Source of the DNA: VGJW01 sp035286125
Lineage (GTDB): Bacteria; Cyanobacteriota; Sericytochromatia; S15B-MN24; VGJW01
Direction of reading: 5' to 3'
Length of the DNA stretch: 64,000 nucleotides
Assembly (NCBI GenBank): GCA_035286125.1
Contig: JAYKIS010000003.1
Location: 56,482 to 120,481 of the forward strand
In this document: in pieces, positions 37,112-45,896 of the stretch
How the letters are laid out: each line of letters opens with the position of its first letter
Numbering within the stretch: the first letter of the stretch is position 1
The notes under the pieces: model-generated
The model's database searches: none
Told to the model about the DNA's origin: nothing
What the model saw: the letters and a program-made list of their open reading frames with translations, nothing else
Program-made: the position numbers and the translations under genes

Positions 37112-38331
37112 CAGGGCTCCTCCGGCTCGTGCACGAGGGACAAAGCATCAAGCACACCCACGACACCCAGCAGGCGCCCGTCCTCCTGCACCACAGGCAA
37201 GGATAGGAGGTTGTAATGGAAAAGCTTTTCCAGCGCGCTCATGGCCGGTTCGCGCGCCCCTACCGTGACCAACTGGCCGGGAAACAGGGCCGCCAGTGGC
37301 GTCGCCACGTCAGCCCTGACCAGATGGCGGAAGGAGAGTACCCCGGCCAGCCGACCCTCGGCATCCACCGCATAGAGGTAGCTGCACAACTCGTCCGCGG
37401 CACCCTCGCCACGAACCCAGTCCAGGGCCCGGCCGACGCTCCACGAGGCGGGGACCTCCCAGAAGCTGGTCGTCATCAAGGCACCAACCGTACCGTCCTC
37501 GTAGGCCAGCAAGTCCCGGACCTCACTGGCATCCTCGGCGTCCATCCGATCCATCAGGTCGCGGGCGCGATCCTCGGGCAATTCGGAGAGCAAGTCCGCG
37601 GCATCGTCCGGCTCCATCTCCTCGAGGACATCGGCCGCGCGTTCTTCGTCGAGACCGTCGAGAATCGCGCTTTGCAACTCGGGGCTGGCCTCTTCCATGA
37701 TGTCCGCCAGTCGGGCATCGTCGAGCGCCTCGAGCACCTGCGACCGCTGCTCATGGCCCAGCTCCGCGACGATGTCGGCAAGATCGGCGGGATGCAAGCG
37801 GGCGAGCCTGTCTGACGAGACCCGCAAGCGGACGGTAGCCGTCTGCTTCTCGACGGGCTCGACCATGTCCCACCGCACCAGACCTTCGGGCGGCTGCCAC
37901 TTCAAGGACCGACTCAGCCAGGCCAACGTCGGAGCCAGCCCGAGCCTCCTGGCCAAGCCCCACGGACCGATATCGACGCCGACCACCCGCAGGATCTGCC
38001 CCTGCCATGCCAGTTGCAGGTCATTGACCCGGACGACATGGGCGCCATCCATATCGACGACCTGGCTGTCCATGACATCGAGCGCGAGCAACCGTTCAGC
38101 CGGCCCCAGTTCTGGCCAGGAGCCCTCCTCCCGGACGACGAAGGTATCCAGCGTGACCCGATCGACGGCACGCCACGGAATGACCCGACGGTGACGCCCC
38201 TGTGCGCAGACAAGGCCGGCGACCACCGGGAAATCACCCTCGCTGACGAACGTGACGTCGCGGAGCGTCCCGACCTTGCGCCCATCCCCAGTCCGGACCG
38301 GACGGTTCAGGTACTGCGAGAGGAAAATCAA
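37111..38331 (-). CDS. Soluble PRC-barrel/MgtE_N/CBS-domain protein
   Basis: 406 residues. Residues 1-70 look like a PRC-barrel domain (GRKVGTLRDVTFV). A superhelical MgtE N domain follows (HPADLADIVAELGHEQRSQV, VLEEMEPDDAADLLSELPED) and two CBS-like units end the protein. The transmembrane MgtE channel is absent, so it cannot transport by itself. In MgtE these domains close the channel when magnesium is high. Here the next gene encodes an NRAMP transporter, so it probably senses cation for that transporter. The TTG start follows GGGGGG by eight bases. Confidence 0.9.
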   Translation of the reverse strand: MIFLSQYLNRPVRTGDGRKVGTLRDVTFVSEGDFPVVAGLVCAQGRHRRVIPWRAVDRVTLDTFVVREEGSWPELGPAERLLALDVMDSQVVDMDGAHVVRVNDLQLAWQGQILRVVGVDIGPWGLARRLGLAPTLAWLSRSLKWQPPEGLVRWDMVEPVEKQTATVRLRVSSDRLARLHPADLADIVAELGHEQRSQVLEALDDARLADIMEEASPELQSAILDGLDEERAADVLEEMEPDDAADLLSELPEDRARDLMDRMDAEDASEVRDLLAYEDGTVGALMTTSFWEVPASWSVGRALDWVRGEGAADELCSYLYAVDAEGRLAGVLSFRHLVRADVATPLAALFPGQLVTVGAREPAMSALEKLFHYNLLSLPVVQEDGRLLGVVGVLDALSLVHEPEEP

Positions 38332-38349
38332 GGGGCCAGCCCCCCGGCG

Positions 38350-39615
38350 TCAAGGCTGAATCGCGCGGACCAGCTTGAGCGCATTGGCGGCCTGGACCAT
38401 GCCGTGGCCATGGTAGCTGTCGAAGCCGGGCGCACCCAGGTCCCGTGCGGCGTCCTGCAGCAGGCTGGCCACCTTGTCCGGGGCCATGTCAGGTGCCATC
38501 GCACGAACCAGCGCGGCCACGCCGGCCACGACCGGCGCTGCCTGGCTGGTGCCGGACAGGGCTGAAGCATAGGTGTCGATCCGGTTCTCGGGCGGCAGCG
38601 CCGAGGGATTCTCGCGCGCCAGACGGACGAGCGCGCAGTCATAGGTGGGGAAGGTGGACCAGATGCCGTAGCCGGGCGCGGCAAGAGCCTGCCAGCGTCC
38701 AAAACAAGACCATGCCGTCCGCCGGTCCACAAGGTCGGTCGCCCCGACCGCAATGACTCCGGGCAGGCTCGCAGGGTAGATGCGCGGATTTCCACGCTCA
38801 CCGGCGTTGCCCATCGCGGCCACGACGACGACCCCCCGCTGCAGGGCAGTCTTGACGGCGTCCTCGATCAGCCGCGAGCGCATCGGCGAGCCGAGGCTCA
38901 GGTTGAGGACCAGGGCACCACGCGCCACGGCCCACTGGATACCGGTGGCGACGGACTCTGCGGATCCGCCGCGGTCCCCCAGCACGCGAACAGGCATGAT
39001 CCGCGCCTCGGGTGCGAGCCCGAGCAGCGACAAGTCGGGCGCCTGCGCCGCGATGATGCCCGCAACGTGCGTCCCGTGTCCGTTGTCGTCACGCGGGTCC
39101 GCATCCCTGTCGACGGCATCGTAGCCCGGCACGACACGACCGAGGAAGGCGGGGTGGGCCGCATCGATGCCGGTATCGATCACCGCCACCGTCACACCCC
39201 GACCCTTGGTCGTATTCCACGCATCCCGGGCCTGCACCCGTTGCAGATGCCACAGATCGGGCGGGGTGGTGTTCTCGCGGAACGCAGGCAGACCGATCAC
39301 GGGGGGGGCTGCATCCTCGATGCGGTCGACCCGCCAGTTGGGCTCGGCCCAGATGACGCCAGGCAACTGTTGCAGTCGGTCCACCGCAGTCTCGAGCGTC
39401 ATCGTCCGGGGTACACGGACCAGCGATGCATCGAGGCCCGGAAGGGCACGGAGGGTCGACCAGCCCTGCGGCAGCGCCGCGCCAGGAGCGAGACGAACGA
39501 GCACCTCTCCCGCGACGGCCCGGGCGGCAAGGTCCACAGGGGCGGCAGGGGCCAAGGATACCGCGGGCTGCAGGCCGCAGCCCGCAAGCATCACGAGCAG
39601 AAGCAGAAACCGCAC
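38350..39615 (-). CDS. Subtilisin-like serine protease, lipoprotein
   Basis: 421 residues. Lipobox MLAGC places it at the membrane. An inhibitor-like propeptide precedes the catalytic domain. The triad is VAVIDTGID, NGHGTHVAGI and GTSQAAPVVAGVAAL (Asp, His, Ser). The oxyanion Asn is in AAMGNAGERG. It is an S8-family protease acting in the periplasm or at the surface. The GTG start has AAGGA ten bases upstream. Its divergent neighbour is a hotdog thioesterase, with 94 AT-rich bases between. It lies 18 bp upstream of the MgtE_N/CBS gene. Confidence 0.93.
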   Translation of the reverse strand: MRFLLLLVMLAGCGLQPAVSLAPAAPVDLAARAVAGEVLVRLAPGAALPQGWSTLRALPGLDASLVRVPRTMTLETAVDRLQQLPGVIWAEPNWRVDRIEDAAPPVIGLPAFRENTTPPDLWHLQRVQARDAWNTTKGRGVTVAVIDTGIDAAHPAFLGRVVPGYDAVDRDADPRDDNGHGTHVAGIIAAQAPDLSLLGLAPEARIMPVRVLGDRGGSAESVATGIQWAVARGALVLNLSLGSPMRSRLIEDAVKTALQRGVVVVAAMGNAGERGNPRIYPASLPGVIAVGATDLVDRRTAWSCFGRWQALAAPGYGIWSTFPTYDCALVRLARENPSALPPENRIDTYASALSGTSQAAPVVAGVAALVRAMAPDMAPDKVASLLQDAARDLGAPGFDSYHGHGMVQAANALKLVRAIQP

Positions 39616-39657
39616 GGTCGGGACGTCCTTCCCTGTAAATCCAATCTTCGACTAATC

Positions 39658-39663
39658 TATACT
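39658..39663 (+). promoter_or_regulatory. -10-like TATACT upstream of the YciA-like gene
   Basis: This is part of an AT-rich 40-base stretch that stands out in the GC-rich window. TATACT is preceded at an 18-base spacing by TGTAAA, a weak -35. The predicted leader to the ATG is about 40 bases and holds a GGAG tract. The same AT-rich stretch probably serves the divergent subtilase gene too. Confidence 0.4.
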
Positions 39664-39709
39664 TAACACAATTCCCGGCCGTCCGCCTCTTCTCCGGAGC
39701 CGCATTACC

Positions 39710-40120
39710 ATGACCGACGTGCCCCTCTCCCCCCCGTGGCCGGCCGAACCCTCGATCCGGGTGCTGCTGCTGCCCAAGGACACGAACGAACACGGCACCA
39801 TCTTCGGCGGCGTCATCCTGTCCCATCTCGACCTGGCGGCAGCCGTCGAGGCCGGCCGACACACGGAGCATCGGTTCGTCACCGTAGCCCTGCGCGAAGT
39901 AAAGTTCGAACAACCCGTCCACGTGGGCGACACCGTGAGTTTCTATACACGGCTCGAGGGCAAGGGCCGGACCAGCCTGACCATCGGGATCCGGGTCGAG
40001 GCGCGCCGACGCGGCCCGAGCGCGGAATCCGTCCTGGTCACGACGGCCGAGGCCGTCTTCGTGACGGTTGGCGCGGACGGCAAGCCCGTTGCCTGGGACA
40101 GTCCCCTCCCCGTCAGTTGA
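39710..40120 (+). CDS. YciA-like hotdog acyl-CoA thioesterase
   Basis: 136 residues with a single hotdog fold. The catalytic region is NEHGTIFGGVILSHLDLAA, with the conserved Asn and Asp of the YciA/acyl-CoA hydrolase group. FVTVALREVKFEQPVHVGDTV is the core strand pattern. It cleaves acyl-CoA, perhaps for lipid turnover. Its 3' end overlaps the convergent SRPBCC gene by eight bases. The adjacent lipid operon makes a shared pathway plausible but not shown. Confidence 0.9.
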   Translation: MTDVPLSPPWPAEPSIRVLLLPKDTNEHGTIFGGVILSHLDLAAAVEAGRHTEHRFVTVALREVKFEQPVHVGDTVSFYTRLEGKGRTSLTIGIRVEARRRGPSAESVLVTTAEAVFVTVGADGKPVAWDSPLPVS

Positions 40121-40685
40121 CGGAAGCCGAGGCCGCACGCCCCTCTGCCCAGGACTCGAGGCCATCCAGCAAGGCCCGCTGGTAGCCTTCGAGGGTCCCG
40201 ATCCCGAGACCGAATACCACGCCGAAGGCCTTATCCATGAAGGTCTTCGGCTCGAGCCTCGTCGAGAAGGTCACCTTGACCGACCCGGAACCGGCAGGCT
40301 CGAGGTCGAAGCGCATCAGCATCGGTGCAGCAGCAGCACCCACCTTGGGACGATTGCGAAAAGCATAGGCGTGCTCGGGCTCCCAAACCGACACTTCCTG
40401 CTCCCATGTCTGTCCCTGGCCGATGGCATAGCGAATCACGGCCGGGTTGCCTGAGGCCGGCTCCACGGAGCGCGAGCCGACGGGCGGCATCATGGGGTCA
40501 CCCTTGGCCGCCCAGAGCTGCCACCCCGTGACTCCCTGCCAGACCTTGGCGACGGGCGCCTCGATGACGCGGTCGGAGGTCCGGGTGACGACCGAAGGGC
40601 CGAGCAGGCCCGCAAGGCCGATGGCCAGCATCGGGAGGATCATCAGGCCAGCGGCCACGATACCGAAACGGGAAAAAGCGTTCAT
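40113..40685 (-). CDS. Membrane-anchored SRPBCC-type protein
   Basis: 190 residues. An N-terminal hydrophobic helix (IVAAGLMILPMLAIGLAGLLG) anchors it, followed by a START/Bet v1-like fold (VIEAPVAKVWQGVTGWQLW; TWEQEVSVWEPEHAYAF). SRPBCC proteins bind hydrophobic ligands and often act as cyclases, carriers or aromatases in lipid and polyketide pathways. The start overlaps the AMP-ligase stop as ATGA. It is the last gene of the five-gene minus-strand unit. Confidence 0.85.
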   Translation of the reverse strand: MNAFSRFGIVAAGLMILPMLAIGLAGLLGPSVVTRTSDRVIEAPVAKVWQGVTGWQLWAAKGDPMMPPVGSRSVEPASGNPAVIRYAIGQGQTWEQEVSVWEPEHAYAFRNRPKVGAAAAPMLMRFDLEPAGSGSVKVTFSTRLEPKTFMDKAFGVVFGLGIGTLEGYQRALLDGLESWAEGRAASASVN

Positions 40686-42193
40686 GGCGTGCCAGTGTAC
40701 CGCTTGCGGGCAAGGATACGCCTCAAGGCCACGCGATCGACCTTGGTCCGGTGTCGCGGGTCGCGCGGAATCCGGCGCACCCGAACGACAGGCAGGTTGC
40801 CCAGCCCAAGTCCGGCCAGGGCAGCATCCAGGCCGGGGGCGACCTTTCCCTCGACAGCGAGGACGACCCGTTGCCCGACCTCAATCAAGGCCGAGCCACC
40901 CACCAACCTCCTGCTGCCGAGCCACTGCTCGAGGGCCAACGCGTGGCGAATGTTCCCCGATGTAAGCACCGGATCGCCCGTCCGCCCCAGCAGCCATAGC
41001 CGGCCCTCGTCATCGAGGCGACCGACATCTCCCATGGCGTGCCAGACCTCCCCGGCCGCATCGACCGACTTGCCCGGCGCCAGGCCCGATTCACCCCAGT
41101 AGGCCTTCACGACGTGGGGCCCAGAGACCAGGACCTCGCCGGACTCGGACAGGCGCAAGGCCACACCCGGGACAACGCGACCGACACACGTGCCCGCCCC
41201 CTGCCGCGTTTTCGCTTCGAGCTCCTCCCAGGAAGGTTCCCCGCGACTCAGCGCAACAGGTTCGGCCTCGGTCGAACCGTAGCCGATGGCCACGCTGGCG
41301 CCCGGGAAGATACGCGCAGCAGCGGCAGGCAGGCCGGGATCGACGGCGCCTCCGCCCACGAAAACCGCACGCAGGCCCGGTACGGGCACTCCTTGCCGGA
41401 CCCAGTCGGCCAGCAGGGCCGGTGAGGCCACCACGAGCGTGGCACGGCAATCGCGCATCTGCTGCCGTGCCACGGCGGCGGCGCGGCTGTTACCGGCCAG
41501 GCGATGCCGGACAGGCAGCAGGACGGCTGCCCCGGTGGCGAGGTGATGCAGCGTGAAGACCGGCAGGGTTGCCAGGGCGACGTCTCCCGGGCCATCCGCC
41601 AGTTCGGCCGCCAGCAGGCGATGTTGGGCCAGCAGGGTGCCATGCGTCCGGATCGCGCCTTTGGGATTCCCCGAACTGCCCGTCGTGAAGGTCACGAGCG
41701 CCGGGTCGTCCGCAGCGGCTTGAGCCGGGGCCGTGCGATCCTGAACTGCGTCTGAGGCGGGCATGGCCAGACCGGGGTCGAGGATGCGCCGTACCCGGCC
41801 CAGGGGCGACCAGACGTGCCGAAACGGATGCAGGATGCGGGGCAGGACGGCGGCTGCCGGTGCCGTGCGCGCCAGGGCACCCGACAGGCCCTGCAGGCCC
41901 ATCCAGGGATCCAGGAAGACGGCAACGCCACCCAGCCACCAGATGGCCAGCAGCCAGACATAGAGATTTTCCGACAGCGGCATGAACAGCACCACCCGAT
42001 CGCCGGGACGAAGGCCCTCGGCCTTGAGGCGGGCCACCAGCTTGCGGACGCCTGCCGCAAGCTGACCGTAGGTGACAACCCGATGCCGCCGCGCCCGGTG
42101 GTCTGCTGGAACGATCAGGGCCGGTGCATCGGGTCGCGCTTCGGCGTGGTGCAGCAGGATGGCGCAGATGCCGTCGGTCACGCCCGATGCCAT
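40682..42193 (-). CDS. AMP-dependent acyl-CoA ligase-like enzyme (OleC-like)
   Basis: 503 residues of the ANL superfamily. The phosphate loop is FTTGSSGNPKGAIRTH, and the conserved aromatic/acidic motif is GYGSTEAEPV. The hinge region is GRLDDEGRLWLLGRTGDP, and a basic C-terminal domain follows. The N-terminal WWLGGVAVFLDPWMGLQGL resembles OleC-like beta-lactone synthetases and fatty-acid ligases. It should activate a carboxylic acid as an acyl-AMP. No OleA, OleB or OleD gene is present. ATG (42193) was chosen; a GTG at 42181 that overlaps the preceding stop as GTGA is almost as likely. It is the fourth gene of the minus operon. Confidence 0.9.
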   Translation of the reverse strand: MASGVTDGICAILLHHAEARPDAPALIVPADHRARRHRVVTYGQLAAGVRKLVARLKAEGLRPGDRVVLFMPLSENLYVWLLAIWWLGGVAVFLDPWMGLQGLSGALARTAPAAAVLPRILHPFRHVWSPLGRVRRILDPGLAMPASDAVQDRTAPAQAAADDPALVTFTTGSSGNPKGAIRTHGTLLAQHRLLAAELADGPGDVALATLPVFTLHHLATGAAVLLPVRHRLAGNSRAAAVARQQMRDCRATLVVASPALLADWVRQGVPVPGLRAVFVGGGAVDPGLPAAAARIFPGASVAIGYGSTEAEPVALSRGEPSWEELEAKTRQGAGTCVGRVVPGVALRLSESGEVLVSGPHVVKAYWGESGLAPGKSVDAAGEVWHAMGDVGRLDDEGRLWLLGRTGDPVLTSGNIRHALALEQWLGSRRLVGGSALIEVGQRVVLAVEGKVAPGLDAALAGLGLGNLPVVRVRRIPRDPRHRTKVDRVALRRILARKRYTGTP

Positions 42194-43236
42194 CCGAACA
42201 GGGCGTGGGTACGCACGGGACGCCCTCCGATGCTCCGCGACATGTGCAACGACGGATTGTCCTCGGCCATCAGGGCGTGCAGGACCTCCGGGACGGCCAT
42301 CTCGGCAGCACGGGCATGGAAGGCGTGAGCGAGCGCGTGGCCGACGGTCGATCGCCGGTGAGCCCGGGCGACCCCCAGGGTCTTCAGGACGGCGCGACGA
42401 GGATGCCGAATCCGCCAGGCCAGCGTCAGGCGGCCTGCGACACCACCGGCGCTGCCCAGCCACGGACGCAAGTCCGGAACACCGAGCAGGAAACCGACCA
42501 CCGAGCCATCGGCATCCACGGCCACGAAGGACAAACCCGACCGCCAGAGCGGCGCCATCGGCGCGATCCGGGCAAGGAAGGCTTCGGGCCCCAGCGGGCC
42601 GAGCGTGAGGCCGCCGGCGAAGATCTCGGGGACCATCGGATGGAGCTCGAGCATCAGCCGTCGCCAGTTCCCGGACGTCAAGGGCACAATCCGGTAGCCG
42701 ACCTCCCTTGCCGGTGCTGCAGCCCGCCAGAGAATCCGTGCCGCCTCTGCGGGGTCATCCTGAACCTGGCTCAGGACGCGATGGCTGGGCACACCACCCG
42801 CCTCTTGCCAGAGGATCGGATCCTCGGGGGGATTCTCGGGCTCCAGCATGAACGGGGGCTCATCATCCGGCCCGAGGCTGAAGCGGCTTCGCTCCCACGC
42901 ATCACCGTCAATGGGGCCGAGCACCGTGCGCACGCCCTGGCCGTGCAGCCACGAGACAGCGCCTTCCAGGACCTCACGCACGGCATTGGCCTCGGGCATC
43001 GCCGCGTACAGACCGAGATGGCCCGTTTCCCCACCCGGCAAGCACCAGGCCGTTACGGTCGCCTGGTCTCCTGCCACGAAGTGCCGCCCCGTCGCCCAGC
43101 CCACAAGCCTCGTGCAGATGCTCGCGAAACGGGAGGCATCCGGCGCGGGAAGAACCGGGCGATGGCGCCACACCCGGTCCGATATTCCCTGCCACGCGGC
43201 GATGGCGAGAGGATCGCCGACCTCGAGGACCTTCAC
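42178..43236 (-). CDS. GNAT-like N-acyltransferase
   Basis: 352 residues. The N-terminal part includes TVLGPIDGDAWERSRF, a motif seen in tandem GNAT proteins of bacterial lipid or aminoacyl-transfer clusters. The C-terminal part has the GNAT acetyl-CoA binding turn (TLGVARAHRRSTVGHALAHA). It may acylate an amine or hydroxyl with the product of the neighbouring AMP-ligase; this is inference. The GTG start overlaps the stop of the dikinase-like gene by four bases (GTGA), and its own stop overlaps the ligase start. This tight coupling argues for one pathway. Confidence 0.8.
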   Translation of the reverse strand: MKVLEVGDPLAIAAWQGISDRVWRHRPVLPAPDASRFASICTRLVGWATGRHFVAGDQATVTAWCLPGGETGHLGLYAAMPEANAVREVLEGAVSWLHGQGVRTVLGPIDGDAWERSRFSLGPDDEPPFMLEPENPPEDPILWQEAGGVPSHRVLSQVQDDPAEAARILWRAAAPAREVGYRIVPLTSGNWRRLMLELHPMVPEIFAGGLTLGPLGPEAFLARIAPMAPLWRSGLSFVAVDADGSVVGFLLGVPDLRPWLGSAGGVAGRLTLAWRIRHPRRAVLKTLGVARAHRRSTVGHALAHAFHARAAEMAVPEVLHALMAEDNPSLHMSRSIGGRPVRTHALFGWHRA

Positions 43237-45896
43237 GCGACCGGCTGACACTCCGGGTCCCCAGGGGACACCGTTCCGGCCCGGCCGTCCATCGTGACCG
43301 TCTGCCCATCGCGCAATGCCCGTGTGAGCCCCGGAATGCCGACGATCGCCGGCAGGCCCATCTCCCGGGCCACAATGGCCGAGTGCGACAGGATGCTGCC
43401 CCGCTCGATCAGCAGGCCGGCGGCGGCGGGGTACAGCGGAATCCAACCCGGGTCCGTTCTGGAGGTCACGAGGATCTGGCCCGAGAGCCCCTCGGCATCC
43501 GTCGGACGCATGACAAGCCGGATGGGCGCCGTCACCTTGCCGGGACAACAGCTGACACCGTGCAGGACGCCGTCGGCATCGGGGCCGACGGGACGGTCGG
43601 GCAGGACAGCCACGCGCGCGGCCAGGGAAGGCACACCGGCCGTGGTAAACCGCTCGGGAACATCCATGGCTTTCCATGACGCCACCTGCCGAGCGCGGAG
43701 GGATGCCAGCGACCTGAGGTCCGTCGTGACAGCGCGACCCTCGACCCAGGCCCACAGCTCCGGGACGGTCAGCAAAAACACGTCCTCTGGGCGGTCCAGG
43801 AGACCGCTTGCCGCCATGTGATGCCCCATGGCCCGGAACATGTCCCGGCAGACGCCGAAGATGCGGGTCCGGGCAAAGCGCAGGTTCTCGCGGTTCCGGA
43901 CGTGCTTGCGTGCCTGATGCAGGACCGCCCGCAAGACAGCGGCACGCAGCGGATGCCCGGCCAGGCTGCGCGCGAGTTCGGCCTCGGCAGCCTTGCGAAG
44001 GGCCGACTCTGCTTCGGGCGAAGGCAAGCGACCCACCGCAGCCAACCGCAGATAGTTCTGCAGCATGGCATAGACGAAGGCAGGCTGGTCCTTAAGGGTC
44101 GGTTCCTCGAGCTTGAGCTCGTCCATGCAACGGAATCCCCAGCGATCGAGGAAGTCCGCGACACCTGCAGCAAGCGCCGGGTCCCCCTCCTTGACCCACT
44201 CCGGCAGGTCCGCGGCCTCGCGCTCGAGCAGGGCGGCCGCCCTCGACGGGTCCCGGGCCATCCCGGCAGCCGTGGCCAACAACCAGTGCGTGGGAGCCGT
44301 CGACTCGATGCCGCCTTCACCGGACAACAGGTCGTTCTGGAGCCCGGGGTCAGCATCCGGCAGCCATGCCGACAGCAGCTTGCGCAAGAGGCCGTAGGAG
44401 ACCATCGCGAAGGTATCCGTGAGTATGGGTGCTTGCCAACGCCACAGCAGCGAACGCTCGATCGTGTCGTAGGCCTCGGCAATGGCGTCCGGCGGCATGG
44501 CACGCCAGTCGCGATGCCGCCACGTCTCGTAGACCGTATTGAAGTTGGCCTGGAAGTCCCTGACCCGACGATCGATCGTCAGGAAAGCCCAGAGCAGGCG
44601 GCCCCCAACCGCGACCATGGGCCCGAACCGCGCCATCAACCCGGCACGGGCCGAGTCCGCCCCGACCGACGCCGTGGCCTTGACCCCCATCATCTGTTCC
44701 ATGTAGGCCTTGTTGGCCTCGTAGCCCGGCAAGAGCGCCACGATGCGGTACCAGTTGCGCATGTTGTAGTAGATGCGACCCGCATGGAGCCCGATCATGT
44801 TCCGGAACGTCGCGGCGTTGGCCTGCAGTGTCGCGGGCGGCACGCCCAGCAGGGCCGCGATCTGCTGGTAGACGATGGTGTAGGCCTGGCTCGCAAAGCT
44901 GAAGGTCAGGGGAGAGGTGACACCGTTGTAGGATTCGACGATGTTCGAGTTGTCCCAGAGACGTTCGAGCACGCCTTCATGGATCTCCGGCCTCCCGGTC
45001 GGCAGGCCGGGGTCTACCGTGGTGACAGGTCGGGTCTGCAGGAAGACCCACCGGCCGTCGACCAAGGCCACCTCGATATCCTGGGGATGCCCCGCCTCCC
45101 GGGCGATCTGCCTTGCAGCCGCCGCGAGGTCCCGGACCTGCTCGTCCGTCAGGCAGCGCAGGTTGCGACGTTCTGCCGCTACCGGCAGAACCTGGGTCCC
45201 CCCGCTACCATCGGCCACGACGGCCGTGTCCTTGTCCTCAACCTCGTAGGCGATGGTCCCGAGGCGCTCGGTGAATCCATCGGTCGGCACCAGATCGGCC
45301 ACGACACCTTCGCCCAGCCCCCAGGCAACCCGACCCACCAGCATCTCGCGATCCCAGGTGACAGGGTGGACGGTAAAGACGACACCGCTGGCCTCGGGTG
45401 TCACCAGCTCCTGGATCACCACCGCAAGGCGGGCGGCACCCTCATCGAGACCCCGTTGGTGAAGGTAGGCCCGGACGCTCTCCGACCGCGCCGCTCCCCA
45501 CACCTCGGGCAGGACAGAAAGGACGCCCTCAGGTCCCTGGACACCGAGGACGGTGCGGAACTGCCCTGCAAAGGAGCTGGCTCCGCCATCCTCGCCGCTG
45601 GCAGACGAACGGACGGCAAACCGCATCTTGCCGACATCCGGACCCCACTGTTCGCGCATTCTCGCCCGCACCTCCCGCGAAAGGGCATCCGGAACTGCGG
45701 AAGGGGTCCCCTGATCAAGCCATGCCTGCCAGGCCTCGGTCGTCAGCACAAGCCAGCGGGGCACCTCGAGTCCACGGGCCCGCAGCCACGCGAGTTGCGC
45801 CGCCTTGCCCCCGACCAGGGCCTTGTCGTCCCCACGCGCATCGCCGGCCATCACGAGCCAGCCTCGGCTCGTCGTCCCCTGTCCGGCCACGGTCAC
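43233..45896 (-). CDS. Rifampin-phosphotransferase-like dikinase (PPDK_N plus phosphohistidine domain)
   Basis: 887 residues. Residues 15-330 form a PEP-synthase/PPDK-type ATP-binding domain (GKAAQLAWLRARGLEVP, RSSASGEDGGASSFAGQF, WVFLQTRPVT). Residues 340-790 are a helical domain of no known family, in the place where rifampin phosphotransferase has its drug-binding domain. The C-terminal swivelling domain has the phosphohistidine H838 in SILSHSAIVARE. The PEP/pyruvate TIM barrel is missing, so it should pass ATP beta-phosphate to some other acceptor. The GTG start overlaps the UbiA stop as GTGA. The acceptor is probably a hydrophobic alcohol made by the operon, by inference. Confidence 0.88.
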   Translation of the reverse strand: MTVAGQGTTSRGWLVMAGDARGDDKALVGGKAAQLAWLRARGLEVPRWLVLTTEAWQAWLDQGTPSAVPDALSREVRARMREQWGPDVGKMRFAVRSSASGEDGGASSFAGQFRTVLGVQGPEGVLSVLPEVWGAARSESVRAYLHQRGLDEGAARLAVVIQELVTPEASGVVFTVHPVTWDREMLVGRVAWGLGEGVVADLVPTDGFTERLGTIAYEVEDKDTAVVADGSGGTQVLPVAAERRNLRCLTDEQVRDLAAAARQIAREAGHPQDIEVALVDGRWVFLQTRPVTTVDPGLPTGRPEIHEGVLERLWDNSNIVESYNGVTSPLTFSFASQAYTIVYQQIAALLGVPPATLQANAATFRNMIGLHAGRIYYNMRNWYRIVALLPGYEANKAYMEQMMGVKATASVGADSARAGLMARFGPMVAVGGRLLWAFLTIDRRVRDFQANFNTVYETWRHRDWRAMPPDAIAEAYDTIERSLLWRWQAPILTDTFAMVSYGLLRKLLSAWLPDADPGLQNDLLSGEGGIESTAPTHWLLATAAGMARDPSRAAALLEREAADLPEWVKEGDPALAAGVADFLDRWGFRCMDELKLEEPTLKDQPAFVYAMLQNYLRLAAVGRLPSPEAESALRKAAEAELARSLAGHPLRAAVLRAVLHQARKHVRNRENLRFARTRIFGVCRDMFRAMGHHMAASGLLDRPEDVFLLTVPELWAWVEGRAVTTDLRSLASLRARQVASWKAMDVPERFTTAGVPSLAARVAVLPDRPVGPDADGVLHGVSCCPGKVTAPIRLVMRPTDAEGLSGQILVTSRTDPGWIPLYPAAAGLLIERGSILSHSAIVAREMGLPAIVGIPGLTRALRDGQTVTMDGRAGTVSPGDPECQPVA

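Noticed and set aside
40682..42193. Reading the AMP-ligase as evidence of an OleABCD long-chain olefin pathway.
   Set aside because: No thiolase (OleA), hydrolase (OleB) or reductase (OleD) gene is present nearby; only the ligase resembles OleC.
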